Shown here piece by piece: positions 1-13,829 of a stretch of DNA of 64,000 nt (position 1 is the stretch's first letter; the number at the start of each line of letters is the position of its first letter). The notes under the pieces were generated by a model. That model did no database searches. It saw only the letters and a program-made list of their open reading frames with translations, and was not told where the DNA came from. This DNA is from Synanceia verrucosa (Eukaryota; Chordata; Actinopteri; Perciformes; Synanceiidae), in the NCBI GenBank assembly GCA_029721515.1, contig CM056556.1:22094669-22158668 (forward strand), written 5' to 3'. Made by a program: the position numbers and the translations under genes.

Positions 1-2796
1 ATGGATATTCCTCTGCAGAGGAGCTGCTTCTGTCACCGGGTCCCTGGTACCACACAAAAGTGTAATACCTATAACTGAATTCATGTGTTACTCATAGTTT
101 ATGGTAAGTATACACAGAATGTGTACAAGATGATCCTCAAAGTGTCTCTCAGAACAGCATCTTTTAACTATACACTTCCTGTAACAGCTCCATCCATTCA
201 CAGTCAATATCAGTCCCTCTGGTGGCTCGTCCCACAAGGAAACAACACAGGCAGCCTGTGATGGACAGTTCATTGTTTTTCCAATTCTGTGCCCCCATCT
301 TCCCATTTTGAAGGATCAAGGAAGCTATAAGTTAGAAGCATTATGCCATGTTGTTAAGTGAATTACTGGTACTAGTAAATGTCATGAATGTCATGAACAC
401 CGTTATCGTATACAACAGTATAAGTGACATTGCTATAAAATGACCTCTTCCGAGGCAAGGATGTGTCATTTGTTGAAAGCTTCATCTCCTCTCTCATGTC
501 CTCCATGCCTCCTTCACTCGCATCTCCTGTGGGCTGAACTATGATGTGAGGAGAGGAGGTGAGGAAAGGAATCAAGGATGTACAAACTGGGTAATGAGAG
601 TCTCACAATCTCAAAACAGAAGAAATATTCCTGCAACAGTGCTTTGTATCTACCATTGGTAGGTCTATGCTGCCCTCTGTTGGACAAACTGTGCTGTGAT
701 TTGTTGTTTTCCCTCATAGTTTCTGCCTGATTATGCTTGTATTTACCAACTCTCTGAAATGCTTATTATTTTAGTATATTTGTACTTTTGGTTTACATAC
801 TTTAAAGTTCCAAAAACACTTGACTCATCCAGCTGCTGCAGCCATTGTTCCTCACTGTCAGCTTTGTCTTTCTGCAGAGCATCTGAGATAACAATAATAA
901 CTTTGATGAGCTTTGATGTGGAAAAATCTTGATGGTCAGTGGTTGGAAGCACCCAGAAGCCTTTGAAGTTAGAAAGATTTATTAACATTTAGTGTAGATT
1001 CTGATATCAGGAGGAATAAGAACTTTGTTGAGTACAAGTGGTCAGTCCCGAGTCCGCCACATATTCCTACCTTCCCCTTTGGTGCTCAGCCTTATAAAGT
1101 AACACCCAGTTAAGTCCCAAGTATATTACCTTATATTACTCTTGAGTAGCGTTACAGTCAGGGCATGCTCATTCTAAGCTCTGAACTAACAGTGGTGCCT
1201 GTTGTCTTGCTGACGCTCAGGCATTGGCCTTATCAAAGGGCCAACGCTGGCAGACTCCTCTGACCTTGGTTACCTAGGCAACTTAGAGATAACTAACCAT
1301 CTGTTTTCCTTTAGACACTGTGCTTCAACCCTGCATTCTGGAGGAACAGTTGAAAGATTTAGTGCTGTTAAAAAAGGGACAGTAGCTAACCCAAGGCACC
1401 CCTAAATTTAGAAAATTTCAAAACAAGCTTCATCCTGTGAATGAGAAAGTGGGTGAGCATTTTTTTAGCTTCTCTCCCTCCCATGTGACTGACTGAGTGT
1501 ACACAGACTGAAGGCTGTCAATCACGATGCCACGGTGGCAGTCGCTTAGCTGTTATCACGGCAGCAACACCGACAGCAATGACAATGACGAGACAAGGAG
1601 AACAAGCATGAGATGACACAAGTGAAACACTGCCTTGTTGCAAACATAATACACATCTGATACATATAATGCATAATACATATAAGTATAACTAGCTGTG
1701 AGCCTTTTTGATGTGTACATTTCTAATCTATGCTATGACTGTCTTAGATTCCACAAGCACTACATGTAACACCCTGTGACATTGTGCTCTTGCAGTTAAC
1801 TGTAGTTTCTGATGTACACTATCACAATACACTGCATATTGTGTTGCTGCATTGTTTCCTAAGGTGAAACCACACCAAAAGAAACCAGTTTACTAATTTA
1901 CTACAAGTATTACATTGTATTCTCAATTTTATACTCTAATTTAAGAGACAGGTTTTACTTGCAAAATCAATTTATAGAAGACATGCAAAGGTAAAGGAAG
2001 ATATGAGAAAATGTGCATCTTCAGCCTCCTGGGGAGCTTTGGAGTCAGCTCTGCAGCAGCTGTCCTAGCTGGGGTTTGTAAGCGCTCGAGCTGGATCTGA
2101 AGCTTCAAGGTGTGGTACAGGTCCTAATACTGTGGGCAGAGCTGGAAGCAGATGTTTATTTTCACTTTCATTTTCCTAAACTGAACACTACGCTCTTATT
2201 CAGTAGTGTCCTGTCTGCCTATAAAAGATGTATATTATAATGCCTGTTTAAAAGAGCAGAGCTGCTTTTCTGTTGACTTTTGAGCTGTTCCTGTGAAGTT
2301 GATTAAATACCTTTTTAACAGCCACATTGACAGTATGGGAAAGCAAGTCTACCCGTCATGAACCACTTGTCTTCTCTCACTCCCAGGCTACAACCCCAAC
2401 AGAAGAAGATAAAAAAACACAAATTCTGCTCTTTTTACCAGCCTCGTTCTGAGCATATTTGGCAGCAGCGGGATCATAGAGTGGTTTTATGGTCAGGCTA
2501 ACAGATGTTCAGCTGTTCAACAGTACCTCTGTGATCATAGCCTGAGAAAACATGCAGTATTCAGACACCTCTCAGCATGTGATTTCAGAGCTCCATGAAA
2601 ATGTGTCCTTGAAGCTACCATCATCTTTTAGCTGGGAGGATAAATTGTTGGGAGAGAAGGGGGAGGGAGAAAGAAACCAGGACATATAAAGGCAAAATGC
2701 ATCATTATCCATCATCCAGCAACCTTGCTCTATCTTGGAATCACACAAAAGAGAGCTAACTTTTCTTTCTTGAGATCCCGAAAGTTGAATTCTGGG
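1..2796. other. No gene recognised; one candidate exon
   Basis: Mostly AT-rich non-coding DNA. A 127-nt stretch at 927-801 on the - strand (flanked by AG and a good donor AAA|gtatgt) reads DFSTSKLIKVIIVISDALQK and on through QWLQQLDESSVFGTLK without a stop. It looks exon-like but I cannot assign it. If the hydin relic extended this far it could belong there; I see no match. Confidence 0.35.
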
Positions 2797-3153
2797 CAGG
2801 GGTGTGTCTAGGGGCGTGGCCAGGGGTGGCATGTGCCACCCCTGAAATCTGACTGGCTACCCCAGGTGCCATCCTGCATGATAGACTATTTTGTATTTTG
2901 TTTGTTTAAGTAAATTTCATTTGTCAACCTTTTGAATTTTTTTTTACTTATTATGATTTATATTTTTGCATTGTCTTTATTTTTGCACCTTTCATAGAAA
3001 AAATAAAAGATTTTGTATTGAAATTATGCTGATGGAGGTGCATGTGTACCCATGTGCAGAAACTGACATTTCACCTAATCCTGCTGGCCACCCTTGCGTG
3101 ACTTAGTGCCCCACTTGGGCCACCCCTGTGAAAAAAGTCTGGACACGCCACTG
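2797..3153. mobile_element. hAT-like MITE
   Basis: Terminal inverted repeats CAGGGGTGTGTCTAG and (reverse complement of the right end) CAGTGGCGTGTCCAG enclose 357 bp with no coding capacity. The flanking 8-mers (attctggg / tttccagg) resemble each other in 5 of 8 positions, as in an old 8-bp target duplication typical of hAT elements. Confidence 0.6.
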
Positions 3154-4736
3154 TTTCCAGGAAGTAGAATATGACTGGGAAAGAACAGGGCTTTCTGACC
3201 TCGGCATCAACGTTGGTGGAGGAAGTCAGGCAAAGCCCCAGCTGACCACCCGCTGTCAACCACACGACACACCAATCCCATTCAGAGCCACGATGCTGTG
3301 CTATGTATTCTGTGGATCTCTAAAAGTCAGTTCGGCTCTCCACCCTCTAAGCAGGGCTAAAACCTATCTGGACATCACTTGAATGCAGCTGATGTAAATA
3401 ACACAAATATGTGTAATTATCAATCACACAACACAAGCAGGCAGTTAGCACAATTACCACTATGCACAGCCTGTTAAAGCAGACACAATGCTGCAGATCA
3501 GTGGGGGAAAAGGAGGTGATGACTCAGCGACGTACATATTTATCGATAAATCTGGAATAATGTCAAGTATGCCCAATGTGTGCCTATGATGGCATGACAA
3601 AGGTTATGTCCCCCATTGTGAATTTAGCTCTTTAGGGGTCAAGTTTGACAGTTTTTTTTAACTCATTCAAATTCTGCAGTGAATCCTTTAAAGAAGCGAC
3701 AAAACACTCAATATTTTATTTATTTCAGCACGGAAAAGAGGCAGAATACTATTCCATTCATGTTGTGACACATTTGTCCATTATCCACATAATTTTCCTT
3801 TACTATCACATCAGATAAGGATTATTCCCTCATGTCACTTACCCACACAGGATCTCTCTTGCTTACAAAATTTGTTTTGCGATATATATTTGTTCGCTTT
3901 CTTGCAGAAAGTTAGAAGAGAAGACACATACCACTGTCACATCTGTCCGATGAATATGAAGCTGGATCCAGGAAATGGTTAGTTTAGTGTAACGTTAGGT
4001 CTTATTTATTTATTTTTTTTAATTCACCCTCAGATCTTCAAGAAAGGTACCTAATAAAAGTATCATTATTGTGAAGTATATTTAAAAAAAATAGAAACAA
4101 CTATTTCAACAACACTTTTAAATGAACTATTATTTTCTGAGGCTAATATAACAGCCAAATTAAAAATACCAGATGCACCATTTAACTAAATTTGTTTGCA
4201 TATTTGTGCTCTATTAATACAGAGAATATCACACAAAATAATCACACATACACAGTCAAAGACCTGATGCTGCTCACATGCACGGTGTGGCTGATGGCTG
4301 GAATGACAGAACTAAAATCCAAAAGAAATTCTGGCAACAAGAAGCTGTGGGAGTGGAAAGAGTTGGATCTGGAAAAATGAATAAGACAATGACAAGCAAC
4401 TTCCATACCATATGTTCAGTCACAATAATTCAGCTTTATAATTTACTGGGGTTCATCAGTTCAAAAGTTTGAAAAGTATATAGTAAGTTATAAAGTATGG
4501 TTTAAAACTGACCACGTTAATTTTTTAAAGTTTTGATTTACATGTGTAAGGTTCATCATTTCAGTATCCATTTATGGGAGATAGACAAGGGATATGAGTG
4601 AAAACAGCCAATGCACACCATGACATCCACAGAATAAAATCATACCCAGCAAGATATTATTCATTAATCCAAACTCTTTGAATTCCACAACACAGTTTGT
4701 GTTTCAATCCAGTGAGTGGACCATCTGTTCGACCAG

Positions 4737-4775
<39 letters not shown>

Positions 4776-5149
4776 ATACTGGCTAAGTCTGTGCCACTTT
4801 CTGGAGGAACCTTGCAACTGTCTGAGCTCCAGCAGGCTACCAGTCACAGCGCCGGTCACAGCGAGAGCATTCAGTTTGACCAGCCTCCTCTCAATCTCCA
4901 TGTGAAGCAGCTCGTCATACAGGAGGCAGCACACAAGAGGCAAAAGAATTAAAAGGGAGAGGAAGGGTACATTAAACACTCGAAAGCTACCAAAAGAAAT
5001 GTTGAAGTGTTACATAAGCAACAAACAAGACAGTCTCAATAGGTAGAGCAATAATTCAAGGTCCCTCCAATTCAGTGTTTACCAGTGAAAACAAATTATG
5101 TGCACAGTTTTGATCTACTCAAACAGCAAGTAAACTTTCACATCAAATG
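3154..5149. other. No gene seen; (GT)n array at 4739-4773
   Basis: AT-rich sequence without recognisable coding or repeat structure apart from the GT dinucleotide run. The run generates meaningless open frames on both strands. Confidence 0.5.
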
Positions 5150-5715
5150 CCTTTATTATCATTATATAACACAAAATTAGGAGCACTGCTCCACTTGGTG
5201 CTTAAGTCAAATTTGCAAACAGTCAAGAGTGAAATAATAATAAAAATAAAACATGGTATAAAATATAGAAGTAATAGATTGCACATCGATATTCCAGTTA
5301 TTGCACAGTTATTGCTATTCAGTTATTGCATGTGTATTGATTTATGGGTTGTTGATGTTGCCCGTTATTGCAGAGATTTAACATATAAACAGTTATTGCA
5401 CAGCTTAGGATACTTGAGTTGATGATACTCATAGTTATTGTGTATTTCACAGATATGGAGAGGTGATATTGTGTTCAGTGTATACAGTATTATGGTGTAG
5501 TGTGTTCAGAGCACTGATGACGCTGAGGAAAAAGCTGTGTCTGGGTCAGTCTGAGTTAGTCTGAGTTTTGTGAGACCTGAGGCCAGAGGGCAACAGGTTG
5601 AACAGATGGCAGCCAGGATAAGTTGAGTCTCAATGTTTGTCGCCCTGCTGTGGTAGTGAGAGCTGGCAATGTCCAGGGACAGAGAGCTCTCCTATACCTC
5701 AATATCCATCTGGTC
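5150..5715 (-). mobile_element. Probable retroelement 3' fragment, antisense (low confidence)
   Basis: A repeated 'ttattgca' phrase (about 5290-5400), followed by a stretch reading as 'gctgaggaaaaagctgtgtc' and 'gccagagggcaacaggttga', is the pattern of a common teleost LINE-derived sequence in reverse orientation. No intact frame remains. Confidence 0.3.
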
Positions 5716-7281
5716 AAAACTCAGTGAAAACATCGGTGCTGACAGAGTCAACACTGGCAGTTGACTGACTAGCCAGTGGGACATGCTTACATGCATGAAC
5801 AGCTAACTACAATCTAAATTCTTTCCATCCCTTTGTGTGTTGTGTCTTTGTGCCTCGAGCACCAATCATCCAAGGGAGTGCAAAGTTGAATGTGGGGTAA
5901 TTTGGCCAGATGTTAGTTGTGTAACAATAAACTTTATATTTCATCTTGTACCCTTCAAACCACAAGTCTCAGAAACAAAATTATTTATGCAAATCATCTT
6001 TTCTGCATCACCAAATTTGTTGCAGGTCAAGTTTGTAAAATCGGAAAAATGTTCTTAGTTGTTGTGCTATATAATTTTGCTGTAGTTCACCCTCAAAATT
6101 ACCTCAGTTGTGGGCAGGGCTTGTAGTACAGAAAACTGAAGTCTTTGTGTTTTTGCCACCACATTTGGTGGACATGGGGAGATATGATATCTCAATCAAC
6201 ATCACGCTAGAAGCATCATCTAACTAAAATGGAAGAATTCTTTATCTCTCTATGTATGTACAGTATGTATGTATATGACCACCACTTGCATAACTTGTAA
6301 ACCATTTATCCACTCAACTTCACACTTCATTGGTGTAAGCAGCCATTCTACGTTTCACAACAATGCTGCAAGCAGAACTTCTGGACAGACTGGCTCTGCA
6401 CTAGTGCACTAAAAGACAGACAGGTTTGGCCAGGCCTTGTCAATAAAGCACAAAGTGCCTATTTGTCGGTTCATGTACAGGTGTTGTGGCCCTTACCTTC
6501 CCTATCCCTGTCTGCTGTGAAAATGTTTGCATTTTTGTTTCAGATGGGGGAAATGTCAGGGAAAACGTTGGGGTAAAACACACAACCATAACTGAATGCT
6601 GAGGGGATAAACAGAAAACAGCAATTTCCATTGTAATTTAATGGCTCTTGTCTACTTCCTGGAAAATCAATACACAGATAACAAGCAGGGAAAGCCCTGT
6701 AGAATAGGCTGGTTTCTAAGAGCAGAAAGTGTGTTGACCATAATGGCAATAATACTTAATGAATTAAAATGCACATATATTAGTGTTCATGTTTTTTTTA
6801 AACTGGTCTTAGTCCATCAAGAGACACTCATTCTTCCTGTACAAGAACAAAGCATTGTACAGTATTTGCTACACTACATAAAGTATGCTTCAAAACCACT
6901 AGTGATGTATAGTTTGTGCATGCTGTTCCAGGGTTTTACCGAGGGGGGAACACCAGTCATGGAGAGGCATTTAGGATGTGTTTGTGGGGAAGCACCGTGT
7001 CAATTGGGAGCTCATCAGAATGGCTGATATGGATGATATGGATTTTGGGACAGTGCTGTAAAAATGTGAACTGTAAAAATAAATTATTCTCAAGAATCTG
7101 AATACATAGACCACACTGGACATTGTTTTATTGTTTATCCTGAACACATGTCCGAACCAGTTCACCCGCATGCCACCTCAGTGGCTTTAAGTTTGTTTAT
7201 TTTTGTTAAAATCACTACAGTTACTACACAGCAACTAAGTCTACTGCAGATACTGTTGCTCTGGGGGTCAAAGTTGACCAT

Positions 7282-7320
<39 letters not shown>

Positions 7321-7578
7321 ATGGTGCTGAACAGACAGGAAGGTCAGAGAAAATGTTCTGCTGAATCGTTCATTTCACCTGAATCAAAAATCAATATGTC
7401 CTTGTTTTGAATAGCAATGATAACTGGTCTGGATGGCTTGCATACTTAAAGAGGGAGTGGAATTGTAAAAGACAAAAGTATGAAAAAAACTACCAAGTGA
7501 CATTCAAGTACTCAAGTCACAAAAGTAGTGGTGGTTGGGGGGACAAGGACAAGAAAGAAAAGGTAACAGTGAGGCAAA
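5716..7578. other. No gene recognised; (GA)n array at about 7284-7318
   Basis: A 128-codon + frame at 6641-7027 has no domain I recognise and no splice or composition support. The rest is AT-rich non-coding sequence. Confidence 0.4.
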
Positions 7579-8581
7579 TTAAAGCTGCAATCCATGAGTG
7601 TGTTCAGAAACACTTTTTGTTATACTGCGTGAAATGGTCCTTCCACCCTGAGAGCAGTCAATACATTACGTGTTCAGGACAAGGAACAGAAAGAATCCGA
7701 CTTCTGTGGCAGCTGCAGGACTGTAAAAACTCTGACCAATCAACTGCCTCTCAGAGCGAGATGGGAGAACCAATCATGTCTCGTCCTCCCCACATCCCCC
7801 TCTGTTCCTCCCTCCTCCTCGCTGTTGCTGGAAATATCCAACACACTTCTCTGCAGAAAGACAGAGTTAGCAGAAGAATCTTTTTTGTAGGGAACAATGG
7901 CGGAGAAAATGCAGCCAAAAATACACTTCCAGTGTTACTTCTGACGGCTCACCCTGCTAAACAGGAAAAGAGAAGAAAGAGGGAGGCAGAAAAGACTGTG
8001 ACAAAACTCTGGATAAAGCTAGAGGACAAACCAGAGACAATATCAGTGGAGACACTGAGACATCTGAAGGGACTGAAAAGTGATGCAGAAGTTTCTGCTT
8101 TCGTTCTGTTGGACAGGTAATTATTTGTTTAGCTTCGTGAGGAGTTATTATTTTTATGAAATATGTAATGTTTACTAACTTAGTATTACTGTTGTAGCGC
8201 ATATTAGCCTAATGCTGACATTAGCTTCTCTGTTGGTGTAAGCCGGTGATCGGTGCGGCTTGTATTGAAGAAGTTATATGATATGACATTATGTCCATAT
8301 TGCACAGCCATAGTTATCACTATCTGCATTATAAAGGTGACAAAATGACGTTGATATATTGGCTTTGAATGGGGCGTTTTACAACTGTGGTGATGTAGCA
8401 TGTCGTCTCTCCTCTCTCTGCTGAATCCTACTGTTCAAGTTTGAGAGGGTGGAGCTTTGGACGGAGCACTGATGGGAGGGAGAGGAGAGTGTGGAGCTCA
8501 GAGGAGGCTGAGAGGAGGTGCTACTTTCAAATCTTGCTAGCTCTCTTGCTAGCTCTTTCAAGTCATGAACTGTAGCTTTAA
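7579..8581. mobile_element. TTAA-flanked inverted-repeat element, long copy
   Basis: Left end TTAAAGCTGCAATCCATGA and right end (reverse complement) TTAAAGCTACAGTTCATGA form terminal inverted repeats next to TTAA, the target preferred by piggyBac-type transposases. Compared with the inverted copy at 27111-27517, this copy has about 570 extra bp near 7830-8400. The frame crossing it from 7407 (237 codons, the longest in the window) starts outside the element and has no recognisable domain. Confidence 0.55.
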
Positions 8582-9412
8582 TAGTCTGGCTATCACGACT
8601 GCTTGCTCTTCGAGCATAGTCTGGCCAAGCTGCCTCGTAAACCAAGTTCTCAGAGGGCGGTCTTAACCCGCGTTTATCAAATGCATCTGTGTGCTACTGG
8701 ACGAAGCTTCAACCAATCAGACCACTCTTTACTCTGACGTATGCGTAACGATGGAAACTGCTTGGTCCAGTTCTGCGAGTGTCATTGCCTTAAACACGCC
8801 TCAATCAGCCCGTTGGAAATGCTTGATTTTCATTGGTCCCCATTTCTAGGTAAATCTGAAATTGAAGAGAATGGCAGCTTGGCCAGACTGACTTGGTCAC
8901 GAAATTTTGTGAAGCGTCACAGGAAGTATGGGTGGGCCTAGGCTAGCAAATTAACACAAGATGATAACCAAATAATGGAGCTTGAAAAATACAGTAATTA
9001 AAAAACAAATTTTGCTTTGTAATTCAATCAGCATGCCCTCTTTGTCCCCACCAGCAGCCTCTAGAGAGCAGCACATACTATACACAATAGAAACACAACT
9101 ACAGTATTTGATTGGTAGACCTTATCAGCGTAAAGTGCTTTCTGGGTAGACATACAGTACATACAGTATCAAATAAATTGCTTTTCATATACTTTTGTAT
9201 AGACTAAACACAAAAGATGTAACATGCTTAGACTGAGCCAGGCGAGTGGACAACACAAACTCAAATGCATGACTTTAAGGAAAGTATCAAAATAAAAGTA
9301 TTTAATTTACAGACTTAAAAGAAAATCACTAAGCGCTCACAAAAAGTGAGAAAATGGTGAAACCAAAGTAGCAAACAAATCTTGACAAACAAAGTGACCA
9401 ACAAAACCTGAC
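8582..9412. other. No gene recognised
   Basis: Non-coding. I see no clear repeat boundaries or exons. Confidence 0.35.
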
Positions 9413-9690
9413 TCAACACAGCAGCAAATGAAAACTCACACTCAACACTTGACTTAACTCGACTTGGTAAGGACTAGTTGTCATATCACATGCTGCAAGA
9501 TGAACTGGCGCAGGACAGCGAAAACAATGCGGGCAGGTAAGACGATCACCAAACGCAGGAGAACATGTCAGGAAGTGAAGTGGCTGGAAACAAGAAGAAA
9601 CAATAAATGCAAAATATAACAGGAAATGATGAGACCACAGGGAACCAACGGGGATATGCTTTGGAAGAGTGAAATGGGCCATACAACTGA
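9413..9690 (-). repeat. Interspersed repeat, copy 1
   Basis: Its reverse complement shares phrases such as CATGTTCTCCTGCGTTTGGT with the repeat at 18480-18960 on the + strand. Both are decayed and non-coding. The family was not identified further. Confidence 0.45.
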
Positions 9691-11268
9691 GGTTTATAAT
9701 GCAAAATCTGTGTGCAACTTGGGTGTAGCATGCACATGCTTTCTACCTCCATGCAACTGCAGCACAGAGACAGAGAATAACTTATCCGACTCACTCTTTG
9801 TTTACGAGCGAGCGTTTGCCTACCTCTTGCAGACACACAGGACACAGTGTGCTGCTTTGTTTATCACTGTACTGGGAGCTGAGAGAAACTGGACAGGCAC
9901 GGAAATGCCTTCCAGAGGAATTCCACCTTTCTTCAATCTCATTGTCTGCATTGTTCTGCTCCATCTCTGCCTCGGTTTCTCTATGAGGGCAAATAAAACT
10001 CTTGACTCTCATTTTCTTTCTCTACTCGCCTCTCTCCTTCCCTGTGGGATCAGACTGGGTGCATCCATCAAGTTAATTAAACAGAGTGTTCTATAATTAA
10101 GAGGAATTTTAATAGGCAAGCAGCAGGAAACAGGTCAGGATAGATTGCAGTGAAGTGCTGAATAAACATGGAAGAAAATGAAAGAGATTTAGGGAGTGAA
10201 GCAATCTCAAAGCCAGACTGTACAAGTTCTGTATTAAATCACCAAAACACTGGCTAAGTTTGTTAAAGCAGCACTTGCGAGTCTTTGGGTATGAGTGTGA
10301 GCTTCAGGATGCACATACATGCACCATAATGCTGTGACACTGGTGTGTCAGCTAATTATGAGTGGAATGTGGTAAAGAGACCAACAGAGGGCACTGTTGT
10401 ATGGTAAAACTGTAGCCATGAATGCTGTCGGGAGTCTGGCCTTGGGGAGAACACAAATTACTCCACAGATATAAGGGCGAACAAATAGTGTAAGTCAATG
10501 TCTTCAAAAATAGGGTGCATCTTTTGGTGGTGGGGTTTGTAAGAGCCTACAAAAACCATTTGCCCCCCTGTGGGAAAAAGAAAAGAAAGACTTGTTTAAA
10601 AAGAGTTTAAAACCCACTGGTGCGGACGGGAACAGACGTTAAGACAGCAGATGATGACTCTGCAAGAGTGCAGCTCAAAACAGAAATAGCCTACGCTGAC
10701 ATTCTCATATCTGTCTCTCTCGCTCTTCCATCTATTCTTCTCCTTCACGGGTGGCTGTGACTGTTTGACTTCTTCCCCTCATTCAGTCTCACTAAAAATC
10801 TACATGGCAAAGACGACTGAACCATAAACTCACTTCCAGCAGACTGTTGGGAAGAAAATGGAGTGATGGGGAGGGAGTATGTAATGCAGAGAAAATTATA
10901 TTGCTGCAGACAAAAAGGCTACTGGGATTACAGTTTGTGTGTGTGTGTGCATGTGTGTGGGTCTGCCTTATATCCACACTGGGGTCACACACTTGACTTG
11001 AGACCAGTTGATTGGGGACAGCATATGCAACTGGGGACAAAGTCCATGTCTCCAGTTGTTCAAACCTTGATTTTGGGTCAGTGGTTAGGGTTAGGCTTAG
11101 GCATTTAGTTGTTGTAGTTTGGCTTAGGTAAGTTTTCAGGAAATCAAAGTTTGTCTCTAAAGGGAGGGTAAAAATGCATAAATACCCCAAAGGTGACTTA
11201 AACCAAATTGTGTGTGTGTTTGGTTGCGAGACAGAGATTCTTACTGGTTTAATGCTGCAGTGCATTAT
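9691..11268. other. No gene recognised
   Basis: Non-coding sequence with a short GT-rich patch near 10938-10960. Open frames here have no support. Confidence 0.35.
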
Positions 11269-11513
11269 TTCAAAGGTCCCATATCATGCTCATTTTTAGG
11301 TTAATATGGGTTCAGTAAGTGTTGATATATGACATTGCAAACTGGCACAAATCCTGATGGTTTGTTTCAAACAGTTTCTGAATACAGGATGTGAATTTCT
11401 CTGTGGATTGAACAGAATTGTTATACTTTCACTATATTTATATATCACTTAAACCTGTTGTATAATATACAAGACATGGAAATATCTTACTTTTCACATT
11501 ATGTGATCTTTAC
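11269..11513 (+). mobile_element. TTAA-type MITE (AAAGGTCCCATAT family), short copy
   Basis: Starts TTCAAAGGTCCCATATCATG and ends CATTATGTGATCTTTA. The interior phrase 'tttctctgtggattga' and 'acttaaacctg' recurs in the element in pnp intron 5 (56142-56932). Both ends have lost the perfect TTAA. Confidence 0.55.
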
Positions 11514-13829
11514 AGAAACTGCACAAATATAATACTCAACTTTATTCTCATTGCTTTTGCACTGATGCAAGGATAATTTCACTTGTCTCTGATGCAAATA
11601 AGCATTTTCAAAGTTGCTACTGATTTAGTGAAATCTAGCAGTGAAAACTGACATTGATTCAGTCAATTCATCATACAAGTAGCTACAATTAGTAACATAA
11701 AAATGTGGAATTAACTTTAAGTTTTTTCATATTGATATAGTCCTAAAGATGAGGAAGTCAGTATATAAATGTATTGCACTGCCTCTACCTATCAGTGGAA
11801 TAGATGGACAGAAAAGAGTTCGCTCTATTGAAATTCCCCTCTCAAAGGTCTGCGGTGTAATTACTGATAGGGATGTAATTAGCTGAACATGGCTAGATAG
11901 TGCAGGTTTTGTGAGGGGGAAAGAGAGACTTTGGAGAGAGAGAGAGAGAGTGCACACAGAGTGAGGTCTCCATTTAATTAGCAGGCCGGCCTATGAGACA
12001 GATTGTCAGGGAGGTCACAATCTAAGAGAAAGAAAAAGAAGAGAAGGTTGATAAGGATCTGGTAGTGAGAAGAAGTACAAGGAGGAGAGAGGAAAAAAGT
12101 AATGTGGAATCCTAAGAAGTGGACAAGGAGAGGAGAAAAAAGAAGAGTACCAATAAATGAAAGATAGGGAGACAGAAGGTGATAAATCTTGTAGAGAAGT
12201 TAGTTGGTTCAAGGCCATGGATAGACAGACTACTATAGTATTCACGGTTTATTTCAAGAGGGGAGGGGAGCCGAAGCAAAGGCTTGAGAAAGGCACAATG
12301 TGGCGTTAAGTACACAATCAGTAGATGTGTTGCCCCTAGAGAATTTATAATGGATTTGGCTTTCAATTCAGGGGATTAAATGCATAGATACTGTACCAGT
12401 GCTTTCCCGTGGACAGTTTTAATATACGGCTCAGATCTATTCTGTTCTTGCCCCTGAATCTTGTCTTATCAGGATTCTATCGTTCTACATGTTGTTTTGT
12501 TTGGGAACGCAGGAAGCAAGGAGTTGCATTCTAGCAAGTCTTACAGAGCCTGGGTGTTTTAGCTTCCTTTAGCCCTAGTAACACTAGTACTGAGAGTAAC
12601 ACTGAAGAGGCTGCATGGCGCAAATGTATTCAAACAAAGCCTCCCCATTAACTTCCTTAGTCTGCCTTGCTGTATTCTGTCGTGGTGATCATAGGGGATC
12701 TATTCAGGTAACACAGGGTTATACCCAGTACTGACATGAGTCAGTAGTAGGACATGGACAATGGTGACTTGTTGGTGACACAAGGAACTGGAATGAAAAT
12801 GCAAAGGAAGGAAACTGTCAAAAATAGTTGACATTACAGATAAAAATTGTGGAATGGTGGAAGTATGTGAACATATTGTTTACGCTTAATGGCAGTGGTG
12901 GCTTGTGTAGTGGTGAAGAAGGATTCAGATCCTGTACTTCAATAAAATTACTAATACCACAAGATAGTAGATGCAAAATTCTGAGACCTAAAACTAATGT
13001 TAGAAAACACCAACATATGTGAAAAGATATTGTGTGCTAAGGTCGCAATGTGTCCTCAGATAGAAATCACTGCGTAAGAAAGTTCCCCAAAAAGGGATGA
13101 CTGTAGCTGTACCTCATACACGACTTGTGACACCTGATCTGTCAATAAAATGGATAAAAGTATTCCCACAACTCAGGTAGCTTGCTATTACCTAAAATAA
13201 CAGACTGGGAAAAGACATAGCGTAGTTTAAGTATGAGGTTCTGAAGGAATCATGTTGACTTTGCAGTTAGATCATAGACTTTGTTGGCAAACTAATCAAC
13301 ATATATAAGAGCAGTTCTTCATTTTTCAAGAGTCTCGTCTAGCACACTTGATGAAAAATCATTCTATTATGTTTTTTTTCATTATGTCATGAAGCTCAAA
13401 GCAAGTCCACAATCCTTCTCAAAACCTCCCCACAGTTTAATGAAACATTTATTATTATTATCCTGCCATTGGACCCAGACTCATCAAAATATCCTGCTAC
13501 ACATCAGCTTCATTCACAAACCTGCCAGGGGCTTGAAAAGTATTTCAATGCAGTCTCCAGACATATATTTAATCTCTCAATATCGAACTCAGCACATTAA
13601 TCATGATCAATAAATGAAGTGAGGTTGCTGTGTAAACCCTCATCCACTACAGTGACACATAATACCACAGAACTTAGTATTGGTACTTACAACATGTTTA
13701 AAAGAACCTTCTTTAGCGACATAGTGAATAATATTATTGTCTATCTTGTTGCCCCCTCAGCACCGTTTTGTTTCTCAATCATTTAGACAGAAACACAAAC
13801 AGCATAACCATTGGCATCCTTCACATGGG
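11514..13829. other. No gene recognised
   Basis: A GA-rich patch at about 11930-12130 produces long minus-strand frames of low complexity. Nothing else is recognisable. Confidence 0.35.

Noticed and set aside
6641..7027. 128-codon + frame
   Set aside because: No domain, no splice context, composition like the surrounding AT-rich DNA.
7407..8120. 237-codon + frame, the longest in the window
   Set aside because: It begins outside and runs into a TTAA-type repeat, has no recognisable domain, and its sequence is shared with repeat copy 27.1 kb.
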